Shown here: in pieces, positions 44,602 to 54,000 of the stretch | How positions within the stretch are numbered: the first letter of the stretch is position 1 | Layout: each line of letters starts with the position of its first letter | Origin: Hyphomonadaceae bacterium | GTDB taxonomy: Bacteria; Pseudomonadota; Alphaproteobacteria; Caulobacterales; Hyphomonadaceae | Reading direction: 5' to 3' | Assembly (NCBI GenBank): GCA_022844345.1 | Contig: JALHLU010000012.1 | Coordinates: 1-64,000, forward strand | Length of the DNA: 64,000 nucleotides | Notes under the pieces: generated by a model | Database searches by the model: none | Seen by the model: the letters and a program-made list of their open reading frames with translations, nothing else | What the model was told of the DNA's origin: nothing | Made by a program: the position numbers and the translations under genes

Positions 44602-45444
44602 ATGCACGTCGAAATCGCCGAAGAACGCATCCTCCTGTTGCCCGACGCCGTCGGCGCCGAACAGGCGCGCACGCTTGCCTGGGCCAGGCGCTCGGAAGCC
44701 TTCGGCGCCTTCGCCCGCATTGGCGGCCTCCTCTCGCGGCCAAAGGACGAGGACTACGAGATCGTCTATCGCGAACTGCGCTGGCAGCCCTTCTGGCGCA
44801 TCACCGCGCACACCACCCACGTTTATGAGCGGCAGCGCCAGCACAAGCTGAAGGTCGCGCCGGAAGTGGAAACTGTCTCGCTGGGAGAGCAGCGTTTTCC
44901 AGCGACGAAGGGCCAGACCACGATCACCCTGATGGAACACTGCCGCGAGACCAGCCAGCGCGACTGGCTGTTCGACGGCCTCACCCGGAAGGGCGACCCC
45001 GCCCTCAAGGCCTATCTGGTCAATGAGCCCAAGCCGGTAACGCTGGACGATCTCAACGACCAGACCCGCGCCGGCGCCGTTGTCCTCCCGCCACTGGCTC
45101 GCGCCTCGATGCTGACGCGCGATGTCATCGCCCAGTCCATCCGCAAGATCGAGGCCGACCGCGTGATCGAGGAGACGATGCGTATCGACGCCATCGATCT
45201 CATCTATCGCCCCGTCTACGCCCACCGGCTCAAATGGCAGGGCAAGGAAGCTGTGGTGGAAGTCGACGCAGTGCTCGGCGAAACGAAAGCCACCGGCACA
45301 ACGTTCGAAAGCTATGTCGGCAAGGTTGTCGACCGCGATCTGCTGCTGGATGCCGGCCTTGAAGCCGCGAACATGATAATTCCGGGCGTCACGCTCGCAC
45401 GCATCATCGTCAGCCGGGCCGCAAAACTGAATGGCCGGAGCTGA
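44602..45444 (+). CDS. Conserved hypothetical protein
   Basis: Not recognised; 280 residues with no signal or membrane helix. Two related-looking segments occur, LRWQPFWRITAHTTHVYERQ and IYRPVYAHRLKWQGKEAVVE, each an aromatic-Pro-aromatic followed by beta strands. This suggests a duplicated domain. It ends VTLARIIVSRAAKLNGRS. Its stop abuts the stop of the NfeD gene (TGATCA). Possible co-function with the SPFH-NfeD membrane pair is only positional. Confidence 0.7.
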   Translation: MHVEIAEERILLLPDAVGAEQARTLAWARRSEAFGAFARIGGLLSRPKDEDYEIVYRELRWQPFWRITAHTTHVYERQRQHKLKVAPEVETVSLGEQRFPATKGQTTITLMEHCRETSQRDWLFDGLTRKGDPALKAYLVNEPKPVTLDDLNDQTRAGAVVLPPLARASMLTRDVIAQSIRKIEADRVIEETMRIDAIDLIYRPVYAHRLKWQGKEAVVEVDAVLGETKATGTTFESYVGKVVDRDLLLDAGLEAANMIIPGVTLARIIVSRAAKLNGRS

Positions 45445-45918
45445 TCAGGCCTGGCTCGCGCGCACCTTCAGGACGCCGTGTTCGGCGCCCGTCACGGTGA
45501 TGGCCTCGCCCTCGCGGATCGCGCCCTCGGCCCGTGCCATCCACACCGTGTCGCCGAGCTTCACCTTGCCATTGCCATCGGCAAAGGCCGACGTCGCCTG
45601 GCCATGCTGGCCGACCATGTTGGCCAGCCGGTCGTTGAGATTGGGATGCGAACTCGCGCGCGTCCGCAGGCCCTTGAAGACCGTCCGCCCCGAAATCACG
45701 AACGCAATCGCCACGAGACCGAAGAAGGTCAGCTGTCCCTCCCATCCCCCCGCCGGCATGGGCACAAGCAGCGCGAACAGCGCCGTCAGGAACGCGCCAA
45801 CGCTGATCCAGAGCAGATCGAACGTTCCGACCATCACCTCGATCGCCATCAGCACGATGCCAAGGCCGACCCAGTGCCAGACGTTGAGACCCGAAAGAAA
45901 CCCGACAACCGCATCCAT
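45445..45918 (-). CDS. NfeD-family membrane protein
   Basis: A 157-residue membrane protein with three hydrophobic segments (WVGLGIVLMAIEVMVGTFDL, ISVGAFLTALFALLV, FFGLVAIAFVISG) and a C-terminal NfeD OB-fold domain (NMVGQHGQATSAFADGNGKV, then GDTVWMARA). NfeD proteins pair with SPFH/stomatin proteins, and the SPFH gene lies directly upstream, 6 bases away. Together they form a membrane-microdomain or quality-control assembly. Confidence 0.9.
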   Translation of the reverse strand: MDAVVGFLSGLNVWHWVGLGIVLMAIEVMVGTFDLLWISVGAFLTALFALLVPMPAGGWEGQLTFFGLVAIAFVISGRTVFKGLRTRASSHPNLNDRLANMVGQHGQATSAFADGNGKVKLGDTVWMARAEGAIREGEAITVTGAEHGVLKVRASQA

Positions 45919-45924
45919 GGCTCG

Positions 45925-46914
45925 CTAGCTCCGCGTCGTGAAGGGACTTCCGCCCGGCGGCCGCGGCGGCGTGTCGGTCCCCGGCTGACGCTTCACATTG
46001 TCCGTCAGCGCCTTCACACCCTCGATCGCGCCAACCAGCCCCGCAAAATCAGCCGGCACGATCACCGTGCGCTGCTGCGGCGAGCTGGCGAGCTTGGCGA
46101 ACGCTTCGACATATTTCAGGCCGAGGAAGTAGTTGATCGCGTTGACGTCTCCCTTGGCGATGGCTTCGGAGACCACCTCGGTCGCCTTCGCTTCGGCCTC
46201 CGCTTCGCGCTCGCGCGCCTCGGCGTCGCGGAAGGCGGCTTCGCGGCGGCCTTCGGCTTCAAGGATCTGCGATTGCTTCTGGCCTTCCGCCTTGAGAATG
46301 GCGGACGCCCTGTCGCCTTCCGCCTCAAGGATCTGGGCGCGCTTCAGGCGCTCGGCCTTCATCTGCCGGGCCATCGCCTCGGTGATGTCCTGCGGCGGCG
46401 TCAGGTCCTTGATCTCGATCCGGGTAACCTTGATGCCCCAGGGCTGCGTCGCCGCGTCGATGACCGACAGCAGGCGCGCATTGATGTCGTCGCGATTGGA
46501 GAGAACCTGATCGAGGTCCATCGAGCCAACCACGGTCCGGATGTTGGTGAGGGCAAGGTTGGTGATTGCCTGTGTGAGGTTGTTGACCTCATAGGCGGCC
46601 GGCACCGGATCGATCACCTGCGTGAAAACCACCGCGTCGCACGATACCATGGCGTTGTCGCGCGTGATCACCATCTGCTGGGGAATGTCGAGCACGTTCT
46701 CCATCATGTTCAGCTTGTGGCCGATGCGGTCCACGAACGGCATGATGAAGGCAAGGCCCGGCGACAGCGTGCGGGTGTAGCGGCCGAACTGCTCAACCGT
46801 GTACTGAAAGCCTTGCGGCACCACTTTCACGGCGCTGAAAATGATCACCACGCCGAAGAAAACCAGCAGTAGCGGAACAAGAAGCGCTGCGTTGCTCGCG
46901 AAGTCGAAATCCAT
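45925..46914 (-). CDS. SPFH-domain protein, stomatin/QmcA-like
   Basis: A 329-residue inner-membrane protein with one N-terminal helix (LLVPLLLVFFGVVIIFSAV), an SPFH/band-7 domain (VVPQGFQYTVEQFGRYTRTL, NIRTVVGSMDLDQVLSNR), a long charged coiled coil (QILEAEGDRASAILKAEGQ) and a short Pro-rich tail. It forms oligomeric rings in the membrane. ATG 46914 was chosen because AAGGAG lies eight bases upstream; the GTG at 46923 is too close. Co-operonic with NfeD. Confidence 0.93.
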   Translation of the reverse strand: MDFDFASNAALLVPLLLVFFGVVIIFSAVKVVPQGFQYTVEQFGRYTRTLSPGLAFIMPFVDRIGHKLNMMENVLDIPQQMVITRDNAMVSCDAVVFTQVIDPVPAAYEVNNLTQAITNLALTNIRTVVGSMDLDQVLSNRDDINARLLSVIDAATQPWGIKVTRIEIKDLTPPQDITEAMARQMKAERLKRAQILEAEGDRASAILKAEGQKQSQILEAEGRREAAFRDAEAREREAEAEAKATEVVSEAIAKGDVNAINYFLGLKYVEAFAKLASSPQQRTVIVPADFAGLVGAIEGVKALTDNVKRQPGTDTPPRPPGGSPFTTRS

Positions 46915-47007
46915 CCAACCCACTCCTTATGACCGGCCGGAGGCTAGTCTCTATGAAAGATGGGAGCAATCGCGCGCCCCACAATGTTATTCCCGGCTAA
47001 CGCAAGA

Positions 47008-47034
47008 ATGCCGGGGCAAAGCCTGCCCCGGCAT
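47008..47034 (-). terminator. Terminator after the peroxiredoxin gene
   Basis: An 11-bp perfect stem, ATGCCGGGGCA (47008-47018) with TGCCCCGGCAT (47024-47034), has a 5-base loop. On the minus strand it lies 31 bases after the peroxiredoxin stop and is followed by TCTTGCGTT. The T tract is imperfect. Confidence 0.55.
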
Positions 47035-47065
47035 CCAGCTTGACGTTCAGGTAGCTTCAGCCGGC

Positions 47066-47548
47066 CTAGAGCTGGCCCAGCATGAAGTCCGCCGCGCTGA
47101 CCTTGAACTCGCCGGGGGCTTCCACGTTCAGCTGCTTCACCACGCCATCCTCGACGATCATGGAATACCGCTTGGAGCGCGAGCCCATGCCAAAGCCAGA
47201 GCCATCCATCTCGAGCCCAACCGCCTTGGCGAAAGCGCCGTTGCCGTCAGCCAGCATCACCACGTCGTCGCCAACCTGCTGTTGCTTGCCCCACGCGTCC
47301 ATGACGAACACGTCGTTCACCGAAACGCAGGCGACTGTGTCCACGCCCTTGGCGCGGAACTCGGCCGCCTTATCCTTGTAGCCCGGCAGGTGCCGCGCCG
47401 AGCAGGTGGGCGTGAATGCGCCGGGCACCGCGAACAGGGCGACCTTCTTGCCGCTGGTCAGATCGGCGATGGAGACCGGCGAGGGCTTGCCGTCCTTCAT
47501 CACAGTGAAGGTCGCCTCTGGCAGTTTGTCGCCAACCTTGATGGTCAT
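47066..47548 (-). CDS. Peroxiredoxin, Prx5-like
   Basis: Thiol peroxidase of 160 residues reducing H2O2 and organic peroxides. The peroxidatic Cys49 is in VPGAFTPTCSARHLPGY, the Prx5 PxxxTxxC motif. The C-terminal EDGVVKQLNVEAPGEFKVS is also typical. Only one further Cys is present (in VACVSV), so it is probably reduced through a separate thiol. GGAGG precedes ATG 47548. It is divergent from the AlgH gene across 153 bases that include the likely promoters. Confidence 0.94.
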   Translation of the reverse strand: MTIKVGDKLPEATFTVMKDGKPSPVSIADLTSGKKVALFAVPGAFTPTCSARHLPGYKDKAAEFRAKGVDTVACVSVNDVFVMDAWGKQQQVGDDVVMLADGNGAFAKAVGLEMDGSGFGMGSRSKRYSMIVEDGVVKQLNVEAPGEFKVSAADFMLGQL

Positions 47549-47701
47549 GAATTCGCCTCCTCGTGACGGGACAGGATTGTTCGCGCGAGAACCTTTAGTC
47601 CGTTTCGGGGGCACACGCCAATACGGCAGCGTACAACCCGAATTTCGTGACTTGCCTTGACCGGGTCGAAAGCCCAGTTTGACCCTGAAGGAGACCCGTA
47701 A

Positions 47702-48262
47702 TTGGAGGGCTCGCTGGCCGGAAAGCTGCTGATCGCCTCCCCGGCGATCGAAGACCCCCGCTTCAGCCGGGCGGTCATCCTGATCTGCACGCACAACGAG
47801 GAACATGCGATGGGCATCGTCCTCAACAAGGCCAGCGATGAAGGCCCGCTGTCGGAGCTGCTGGACCAACTCGGCGTCGACGGGGACGAGGCGCCGGAAG
47901 ATGCGCGCATCCTGGTCGGCGGCCCGGTCAGCCGCGAGCGCGGCTTCGTTCTCCACTCTGAAGATTATGACAGCGACGGCGCGACGCTGAACATCTGCGA
48001 GGGCGTTTGTCTGACGGCCACGCGCGATGTCTTGCACGCGATCACGTCCGACCAGCCGCCCGAGCGTTTTGTCCTCGCCCTTGGCTATTCTGGCTGGGGC
48101 GCGGGTCAGCTTGAAATGGAACTGGCGGAGAATGTCTGGCTGGTTGGCGAGCCGGATGTCGCCCTGGTCTTCGATCCTTCCTTCGACACCAAATGGAGCC
48201 GCGCGCTCGCCCGCATCGGCGTTTCGCCCGACCGGCTGCAGGTGTCGGGTGGCCGGGCCTGA
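47702..48262 (+). CDS. YqgE/AlgH family protein (UPF0301)
   Basis: A 186-residue cytoplasmic protein of the UPF0301 family, whose function is not settled. It starts GSLAGKLLIASPAIEDPRF and has GIVLNKAS, VGGPVSRERGFVLHS and LGYSGWGAGQLEMELAENVW, all family landmarks. Start TTG 47702 has AAGGAGA nine bases upstream; no ATG fits. The assignment is secure from motifs. Confidence 0.93.
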   Translation: MEGSLAGKLLIASPAIEDPRFSRAVILICTHNEEHAMGIVLNKASDEGPLSELLDQLGVDGDEAPEDARILVGGPVSRERGFVLHSEDYDSDGATLNICEGVCLTATRDVLHAITSDQPPERFVLALGYSGWGAGQLEMELAENVWLVGEPDVALVFDPSFDTKWSRALARIGVSPDRLQVSGGRA

Positions 48263-48360
48263 GGGCGCAATTGCCCCAACGCCATCCTGCTCACAACCGC
48301 TTCATCGGTCTTGCCAACATGCCGCTCCTGAGGCCCACTCCGCGCCAAATGGAGTCCCCC

Positions 48361-48921
48361 ATGCGCATCGTCCTGCTTGCCGCCGCCCTTCTGTTCAGCG
48401 CCCCCGCCTTCGCGCAGTCAGCCGCGCCGCTGCCGGAGAAGCTGGACCTCCCCGGCTTCCAGGCGGTCATCACCGACACAGGCTCGGTCTACGTCTCGGG
48501 CCAGCCCAGCGAAGCGGCCCTGCGAGACCTTGCCGCCAAGGGCGTCCGGACGGTCATCAGCGTGCGCACGACCGCTGAAATGAACAACCGCGCACAAGTG
48601 CCCTTCGACGAAGCCGCCGTCGCCAAGGAGTTGGGCCTCACCTTCGTCAACGTGCCGCTCGGCGGGCCGACCTCGCCCTACACGCCCGAGGCGCTCGACC
48701 AGGTGATCTCCGCCATCAAGGCGTCCGATGGCGAAGTGCTGCTTCACTGCACGGTCGGCTGGCGCGCCAGCCATGTCTGGGCGGCCTACCTCGTGAAGGA
48801 GAAGGGCCTCAGCTACGAGGAAGCCATCCGCCAGGCAGAAGCCATCAACCTCAACGGCTACACACCGCCCGGCGATGCGCCGCGCCCGGTTGACAGCCTG
48901 CTCGGCCGCGTCCCTCAGTAG
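48361..48921 (+). CDS. Exported DUF442-like phosphatase
   Basis: A 186-residue exported protein. The signal peptide is RIVLLAAALLFSAPAFAQ. The P-loop is LLHCTVGWRASHVWAAYLV: Cys130 and Arg135 in HCxxGxRA, one residue shorter than classical tyrosine phosphatases and matching the DUF442/Blh phosphatase-like group. YVSGQPSEAALRDLAAKGVR is the family's Q-P-S opening. GGAG precedes ATG 48361. Role unknown. Periplasmic location argues against signalling on cytoplasmic proteins. Confidence 0.85.
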   Translation: MRIVLLAAALLFSAPAFAQSAAPLPEKLDLPGFQAVITDTGSVYVSGQPSEAALRDLAAKGVRTVISVRTTAEMNNRAQVPFDEAAVAKELGLTFVNVPLGGPTSPYTPEALDQVISAIKASDGEVLLHCTVGWRASHVWAAYLVKEKGLSYEEAIRQAEAINLNGYTPPGDAPRPVDSLLGRVPQ

Positions 48922-48930
48922 GCGCCGGCC

Positions 48931-49731
48931 TTAGTCCCTGAAAGCCGCCATCTGCTCGCTCGTCGCCAGCAGAGCCCCCTCGGGCGACCACAGCTTCAGC
49001 TCGTGGTCGAAATAGCCGCCTTCACAGCGCCGGCAGTGAACCTCGCTGAGGATCGGTCGGGCGCCCACCACCGCGATTTCTTCAGGCGTTGCATGAAAGT
49101 GCGTCGTCATCGAAACGGTCGATGATCCCGTAACCGCCTCTCGTTTCCACATCACGCGCGGTGGCGCGAGATCGGCCATCGCGGCGAGCTGCAGGATATC
49201 AAGCGGCCGCCCTGCACGATCCTGCTGCCACACCAGCGAGCTCGCTGGCTTGCTCCGGTCGAGGTCCGGCGAGCGCGGCAGCGGCGTGATCCACCGCGAC
49301 CGGTACTGCGTGCCAAAGCCCGCCGGCGGCGTCCACTCGCCAAGCCCAGCAGTATCCGCTGGCGGGACTTCCGGCATCACTGCATCGGTGAAGCTCGTCG
49401 TCTCGCGCCGCACGCCCATGGTCACCTGCGCATGCGCGCAGCACTTGCCGCCCTGATGCAACTCCGACCGCCAGAACTGAAGCCGCGCGCCGGAGCGGAT
49501 CAGGCGCGTTGAAATCTCGTACGGGCCTTCGTTGATCGCCTCAATGAAGAGGACCGACTGAGACAACGGCCCACCCTTGGCCTCGGGCTCTATCTCGATG
49601 GCCTTCAGCAGCGCGGCTGCGGTCCATCCGCCGAACTGGCTTCCAAATCCGCGATAGGCCGGATCGACCTCGCCCGACCAGAGGTTGTTTCCGGCGGCCG
49701 CGAGAAGAATTGAATCGCTGAACGTGTTCAT
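48931..49731 (-). CDS. Acyl-CoA thioesterase, double-hotdog
   Basis: Thioesterase of 266 residues with two hotdog halves: GFGSQFGGWTAAALLKAIEI and TRLIRSGARLQFWRSELHQG in the first, SSTVSMTTHFHATPEEIAVV and GYFDHELKLWSPEGALLATS in the second. The TesB/acyl-CoA-thioesterase-like layout fits hydrolysis of acyl-CoA in the cytoplasm. It is convergent with the DUF442 gene and starts just after the terminator of the gat operon, so it is independently transcribed. Confidence 0.9.
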   Translation of the reverse strand: MNTFSDSILLAAAGNNLWSGEVDPAYRGFGSQFGGWTAAALLKAIEIEPEAKGGPLSQSVLFIEAINEGPYEISTRLIRSGARLQFWRSELHQGGKCCAHAQVTMGVRRETTSFTDAVMPEVPPADTAGLGEWTPPAGFGTQYRSRWITPLPRSPDLDRSKPASSLVWQQDRAGRPLDILQLAAMADLAPPRVMWKREAVTGSSTVSMTTHFHATPEEIAVVGARPILSEVHCRRCEGGYFDHELKLWSPEGALLATSEQMAAFRD

Positions 49732-49738
49732 GGCCGCG

Positions 49739-49764
49739 AAAAAACCCGGACCGGAGCCCGGGTC
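49739..49764 (-). terminator. Terminator of the gatCA operon
   Basis: On the minus strand ACCCGG and CCGGGT (49744-49749 with 49758-49763) form a stem followed by TTTTTT. It lies about 55 bases after the small membrane-protein gene and just upstream of the thioesterase ATG, so it closes the gat operon. Confidence 0.75.
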
Positions 49765-49817
49765 AACGCGACGGATGTGTTAGGCCTGCTCAACGAAGCG
49801 CGGCACCCACATTGATA

Positions 49818-50036
49818 TCACTTGCGCGGGTCACGATCCCGCCAGGGCACGAACACCAGCCAGAACAAGGCGCTCAGCCCCAACCCCACTCCCAGCGTCA
49901 GCAAGGGCAACCACGGCCAGTATTGCTGGCGCAGCGCGCTCTCGGGTTCCAGCGACAGGAGCCCGGCTGCAATGGCGATCGCCGGAATCGCGCCGGAGAG
50001 CGAGAGAACGAGCCGCTTCTCACGTGGCTCGCTCAC
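49818..50036 (-). CDS. Small membrane protein downstream of gatA
   Basis: Not recognised; 72 residues from GTG 50036, which directly follows the gatA stop with one base between. Two hydrophobic helices (LVLSLSGAIPAIAIAAGLLSL and WLPLLTLGVGLGLSALFWLV) are separated by a charged loop, and the protein ends DRDPRK. It is likely co-transcribed with gatA. No functional clue. Confidence 0.65.
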   Translation of the reverse strand: MSEPREKRLVLSLSGAIPAIAIAAGLLSLEPESALRQQYWPWLPLLTLGVGLGLSALFWLVFVPWRDRDPRK

Positions 50037-50037
50037 G

Positions 50038-51516
50038 CTACCACCATTTCTCCGGCCGCGCCGTGAAGGCGGCCGCATCCTCGATCGCGGCGGCGACCTT
50101 GAAGCAGGCTTCCTCGTCCAGCGCCTTGCCGATGACCTGCAAGCCAAGCGGCAGGCCCTGCGCGTCGAGCCCAGCGGGCATCGCGATCGCGGGCAGGCCG
50201 GCGAGGTTTGCCGTCACGGTGAAGATGTCGTTGAGGTACATCGCGACAGGATCGTCGCCCTTCTCGCCATAGCCGAACGCGGCCGACGGCGTCGCAGGCG
50301 TGAGCAGCGCATCGCACTGCTTGAAAGCCTCCTCGAAGTCCTGGAGGATTTTCGTCCGCACCTTCTGGGCGCGAAGATAGTACGCGTCGTAATACCCGGC
50401 GCTGAGCACGTAAGTGCCGATCAGCAGACGGCGTTGCACTTCGGCGCCGAACCCGGTCGCGCGTGTCGTCTCGTACGTGGACGTGAGCGAGCCATCGCCC
50501 GACTGGCGGGCGCCATAGCGGATGCCGTCATAGCGCGCGAGGTTGGATGACGCCTCCGCCGGGGCCACAATGTAGTAGGCCGGCAGCGCGTACTTCGTAT
50601 GCGGCAACGAGACGTCGACGATCTCGGCGCCCGCAGCCTTCACCCAGGCGATGCCCTGCTGCCAGAGCTTTTCGATCTCCTCCGGCATCCCATCGACGCG
50701 GTATTCCTTCGGCACGCCGATCTTCATGCCCTTGATCGACTTGCCGACGGACTTCGTCCACTGGGGAACCGGCAGATGCAGGCTGGTGGAATCCTTGTCG
50801 TCGCCCGAGCACATGACTTCGAGCATGAGCGCCGCGTCCTTCACCGTCCTGGCGAGCGGGCCCGCCTGATCGAGCGATGAGGCAAACGCCACCATGCCAT
50901 AGCGGCTGGCGCGGCCGTAGGTCGGCTTGATGCCCACAAGGCCGGTGAACGCCGCTGGCTGACGGATTGATCCGCCCGTGTCTGATGCCGTCGCAGCAAG
51001 ACAAAGTTCAGCCGAAACTGCCGTCGCCGAGCCACCGGACGATCCGCCGGCGGTCAGCTTCACATTGGAGTTCTTGCGCCGCCACGGGTTGGACGGCGGG
51101 CCGAAGCGCGATGTCTCGTTGGACGAGCCCATCGCGAACTCGTCCATGTTGAGCTTGCCCAGCATGACCGAGCCCGCATCCCACAGGTTCTGGGTGACCG
51201 TGCTCTCATAGGTCGGCGTGAACTCGCCGAGGATGTTGGAGCACGCGGTCGTGCGCACGCCCTTGGTGCAGAACAAGTCCTTGATGCCCAGCGGCGCGCC
51301 TTCCAGCCTTCCGCCCGCGCCCTTGGCGAGCTTTGCATCCGAGGTCTTGGCCATGTCCAATGCCTTGTCGGCCGTGACCACCACATAGGCGTTGAGCACG
51401 TCGTTCGATTGCTCGATCTGCGTCAGGAATGCTTGCGTGATTTCCTGCGAGGAGAATTTCTTCGCCTTCAGGCCATCGACCGCATCGGCAAGTGTGAGTT
51501 GGGTGAGGTTGGTCAT
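50038..51516 (-). CDS. gatA: Glutamyl-tRNA(Gln) amidotransferase subunit A
   Basis: Amidase subunit that releases ammonia from glutamine to convert Glu-tRNA(Gln), and often Asp-tRNA(Asn), into the amidated form; 492 residues. The Ser-cisSer-Lys triad is Lys79 (GAPLGIKD), Ser159 (AGGSSGGS) and Ser183 ([10 protein letters not shown]). ATG 51516 was chosen; an upstream extension to 51603 is unsupported. gatC lies upstream. gatB is not in the window, as is common in alphaproteobacteria. Confidence 0.96.
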   Translation of the reverse strand: MTNLTQLTLADAVDGLKAKKFSSQEITQAFLTQIEQSNDVLNAYVVVTADKALDMAKTSDAKLAKGAGGRLEGAPLGIKDLFCTKGVRTTACSNILGEFTPTYESTVTQNLWDAGSVMLGKLNMDEFAMGSSNETSRFGPPSNPWRRKNSNVKLTAGGSSGGSATAVSAELCLAATASDTGGSIRQPAAFTGLVGIKPTYGRASRYGMVAFASSLDQAGPLARTVKDAALMLEVMCSGDDKDSTSLHLPVPQWTKSVGKSIKGMKIGVPKEYRVDGMPEEIEKLWQQGIAWVKAAGAEIVDVSLPHTKYALPAYYIVAPAEASSNLARYDGIRYGARQSGDGSLTSTYETTRATGFGAEVQRRLLIGTYVLSAGYYDAYYLRAQKVRTKILQDFEEAFKQCDALLTPATPSAAFGYGEKGDDPVAMYLNDIFTVTANLAGLPAIAMPAGLDAQGLPLGLQVIGKALDEEACFKVAAAIEDAAAFTARPEKWW

Positions 51517-51553
51517 CGGGCTCTGATTCGCAGTCGCTTGGTTTGCCAGAAGT

Positions 51554-52165
51554 TCAATTGGTGAGCGGAATGCCGCTGCGCATGTCGTGGCCATAGGCAG
51601 CAAACAGCTCCAGCATGCGGTCTACGCCGATGCCGTCACGCTGCTCGACCATCAGCTGGTGATTATTGTTCACGCCAGCCTGAAGGCCATGAATCAGCAG
51701 GAGCGCAGGCCCGCCGTCCGGCTGCTGGAAAGCCGAGCCCATCAGGTTGAACGAATCCGGAAAACCGCCGACGCGATTGACAAGTCGCGCCCGCACGCGC
51801 GTGTCCGGATCCAGCTTGCCCGTCTTGTAGGCGTCAATGAAGGCTTCGAAATCAGCGCGGTCCAGGCTCGCCCAGGCGGTGAACATGAAGGCCGCCGGCT
51901 CGGCGCCGCGCATCAGGAACGGCAACCGGACGCGCATGGCGAAGAATTTGCCTTGAACCACGCAGAAATTGGCCGACAGGAAATCGCCGTCGAGACGAAG
52001 GGTGTTGTCGGATTCGTACTCATCCTTGCCCGGCCAGCCGACCGGGTGATGGAGGTGGATCGGGAACAGGCCGGTATGCCGATCGCCGCACGAGCAGGTG
52101 AAGCCCTGCCTGGTGAACGTATTCCAGCGCGGATCAGCCAGCACAGACCCTGTGTTCGTTTCCAA
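51554..52165 (-). CDS. DUF2199 protein within the gat operon
   Basis: A 203-residue protein. It opens [20 protein letters not shown], the C-x-C-G-x-x-H signature of the DUF2199 family, then [17 protein letters not shown] and [14 protein letters not shown]. Start TTG 52165 has AGGAG upstream. It lies 9 bases after gatC and 37 before gatA on the same strand, so it is part of the operon. The Cys/His pattern could bind zinc. Family function unknown; proteins of this group often sit in housekeeping operons. Confidence 0.85.
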   Translation of the reverse strand: METNTGSVLADPRWNTFTRQGFTCSCGDRHTGLFPIHLHHPVGWPGKDEYESDNTLRLDGDFLSANFCVVQGKFFAMRVRLPFLMRGAEPAAFMFTAWASLDRADFEAFIDAYKTGKLDPDTRVRARLVNRVGGFPDSFNLMGSAFQQPDGGPALLLIHGLQAGVNNNHQLMVEQRDGIGVDRMLELFAAYGHDMRSGIPLTN

Positions 52166-52174
52166 GACTGACTC

Positions 52175-52462
52175 CTATTCCACCACTTTGGGGACGACGA
52201 AGAAGCCGTCTTCCGACCTCGGCGCATTGGCGAGGACCTGATCCTGGATGCCGCCGTCTGTGATCACGTCCTCGCGCATCGGGAGCGTCATCGCGACCGG
52301 TGTTGTCATCGCCTCGACGCCATCGACATTGACCTCGTTCAGCTGCTCGATCCAGGCGAGGATGCCGTTCAGCTCCTTCGCCATGGGATCGAGGCGCTCC
52401 TCCGGCACGGCGATCCGCGCCAGCCGGGCAACCTTTCGCACTGTGTTCTTGTCGACGCTCAC
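52175..52462 (-). CDS. gatC: Glutamyl-tRNA(Gln) amidotransferase subunit C
   Basis: A 95-residue stabilising subunit of GatCAB. The helices KVARLARIAVPEERLD and LNGILAWIEQLNEV, and the C-terminal REDVITDGGIQDQVLANAPR, are family features. Start GTG 52462 follows GAGGG. It leads the gat operon, divergent from ruvX across 92 bases. Confidence 0.94.
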   Translation of the reverse strand: MSVDKNTVRKVARLARIAVPEERLDPMAKELNGILAWIEQLNEVNVDGVEAMTTPVAMTLPMREDVITDGGIQDQVLANAPRSEDGFFVVPKVVE

Positions 52463-52554
52463 GCTGTGACCCTCAAACGGGCAAATCTGCCTTTGCAGCC
52501 TGCCCTAGACGCCTCCGCCTTCCGCATCAAGCGGCAACCGGCTAAACCCCCGCC

Positions 52555-53013
52555 ATGCCGCTTGTTTCGCTACACGACTTGCCGCCCCGCGGGGCCTTGC
52601 TGGGCCTCGACCCCGGTTCAAAGACCATCGGCGTGGCCGGGTGCGACGCCAACCGCCTGATTTCCACTGCGCTGGAAACCATCGTCCGGGGCAAGAAACT
52701 GGCCCCGTCGCTCGACCGCATATTCGCCCTGTACGACCAGCGCCAGTCCGTCGGGCTCGTCATGGGGCTGCCCGTGAACATGGACGGGAGCGAGGGCCCG
52801 CGCGCCCAGTCGGCCCGCTCCGTTGTCGCCAACATCATCGCTCGCCGCGACATTCCCGTTGCCCTGTGGGACGAACGGCTCTCAACCGCCGGGGCGACCC
52901 GCGCCCTGCTCGAAGCCGACACCAGCCGCGCGCGGCGTGAGGAGGTCATCGACAAGGTCGCCGCCGCCTGGATCCTGCAGGGCGCCATCGACCGGCTGCA
53001 TGCCGCCAGATGA
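52555..53013 (+). CDS. ruvX: Putative Holliday junction resolvase / 16S rRNA processing nuclease
   Basis: YqgF-family nuclease of 152 residues with an RNase H-like fold. Motif 1 is GLDPGSKTIGVAGCD, motif 2 VMGLPVNMDGSEGP, and the C-terminal acidic helix is DERLSTAGATRALLEAD with EVIDKVAAAWIL. YqgF proteins finish 16S rRNA 5' processing and may act on recombination intermediates. Its stop overlaps the ATG of the AEC gene (ATGA). Confidence 0.94.
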   Translation: MPLVSLHDLPPRGALLGLDPGSKTIGVAGCDANRLISTALETIVRGKKLAPSLDRIFALYDQRQSVGLVMGLPVNMDGSEGPRAQSARSVVANIIARRDIPVALWDERLSTAGATRALLEADTSRARREEVIDKVAAAWILQGAIDRLHAAR

Positions 53014-53927
53014 CACAGGTCGCTCTGGCGCTGGCGCCCGTCTTCATCGCTATCCTTGTTGGCTGGGGCGCCCGCATCTCCAAGCTTGTGCCGGAGCCGG
53101 CCTGGGGCGGGGTGAACCGCCTCGCCTACATGGTGCTCGCGCCGGTCTTCATGTTCACCGAAATCCTGCGGGCGGACTTGTCCTTTAAGGATGTGTCGTT
53201 CGTTCTGGCGGGGGTGGCAGCGTTTGCCGTGGTGGGATTGCTCGCCTTTGCGTTGAAGCCGATCGCCGGCGGCGGCCCGTCCTTCGCCAGCGCCCACCAG
53301 GGCGCGGTTCGATGGAACACCTTTATCATCCTCGCAGCCTCGCTCTCCATGCTGGGACCGCAGGCGTCGGCGCTGGTCGCGCTGCTGATGGGGCCGGCCA
53401 TCCCGGTGGTGAACATCATCACAGTCTCTGTGCATTCGCGCTGGGGCGAGGGCCAGAACCCCAGCCTGCGCGGCATCCTGCGCAGCCTTGCCACCAACCC
53501 GCTGATCATCGCCTGCCTTGCGGGCCTCGCAGTCAACCTTTCCGGCTTCGACCTGCCCCCCGCCGCAATGGACACGCTCACCATCATCGGGCGCGGCGCA
53601 CTGGGCGTCACGCTGATGTGCGTGGGGGCGGGGCTCGACCTCAGTGCGATCTCAGCCCGGCCGGGCCTGATGGCGGCGGCCGTCGCCTTCAAGCTGATCA
53701 TCTCGCCGCTGGTCTTCATCGGGCTCGGACTGCTGATAGGCCTGCACGGCATTCACCTTGCGGCGCTGGCCATGTGCGGGGCCGCGCCATCGCCGCCGGC
53801 CGCCTACATCCTCACCCGGGAAATGGGCGGCAACCCGCGATTCATGGCCGGACACATCACGGCGACGACGCTTCTGTCGGCCCTGGCGATTCCCTCGGCC
53901 ATCTGGTTTGCCGGGCTGTTTGGTTAA
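53010..53927 (+). CDS. AEC-family transporter
   Basis: Inner-membrane auxin-efflux-carrier-like protein of 305 residues with about ten helices ([57 protein letters not shown]). The latter contains the conserved Pro/Ser-rich AEC motif before the penultimate helix. It starts in the ruvX stop codon, so it is coupled to it. Substrates of bacterial AEC proteins are often malonate or organic acids. No substrate hint here. Confidence 0.88.
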   Translation: MTQVALALAPVFIAILVGWGARISKLVPEPAWGGVNRLAYMVLAPVFMFTEILRADLSFKDVSFVLAGVAAFAVVGLLAFALKPIAGGGPSFASAHQGAVRWNTFIILAASLSMLGPQASALVALLMGPAIPVVNIITVSVHSRWGEGQNPSLRGILRSLATNPLIIACLAGLAVNLSGFDLPPAAMDTLTIIGRGALGVTLMCVGAGLDLSAISARPGLMAAAVAFKLIISPLVFIGLGLLIGLHGIHLAALAMCGAAPSPPAAYILTREMGGNPRFMAGHITATTLLSALAIPSAIWFAGLFG

Positions 53928-54000
53928 GGGATCCGGCCTTTCGCGCGCCCGCCCTTGCCCACCCACGCCAGCCTCGCTATCACCCCCCAAATCGCGAGAC

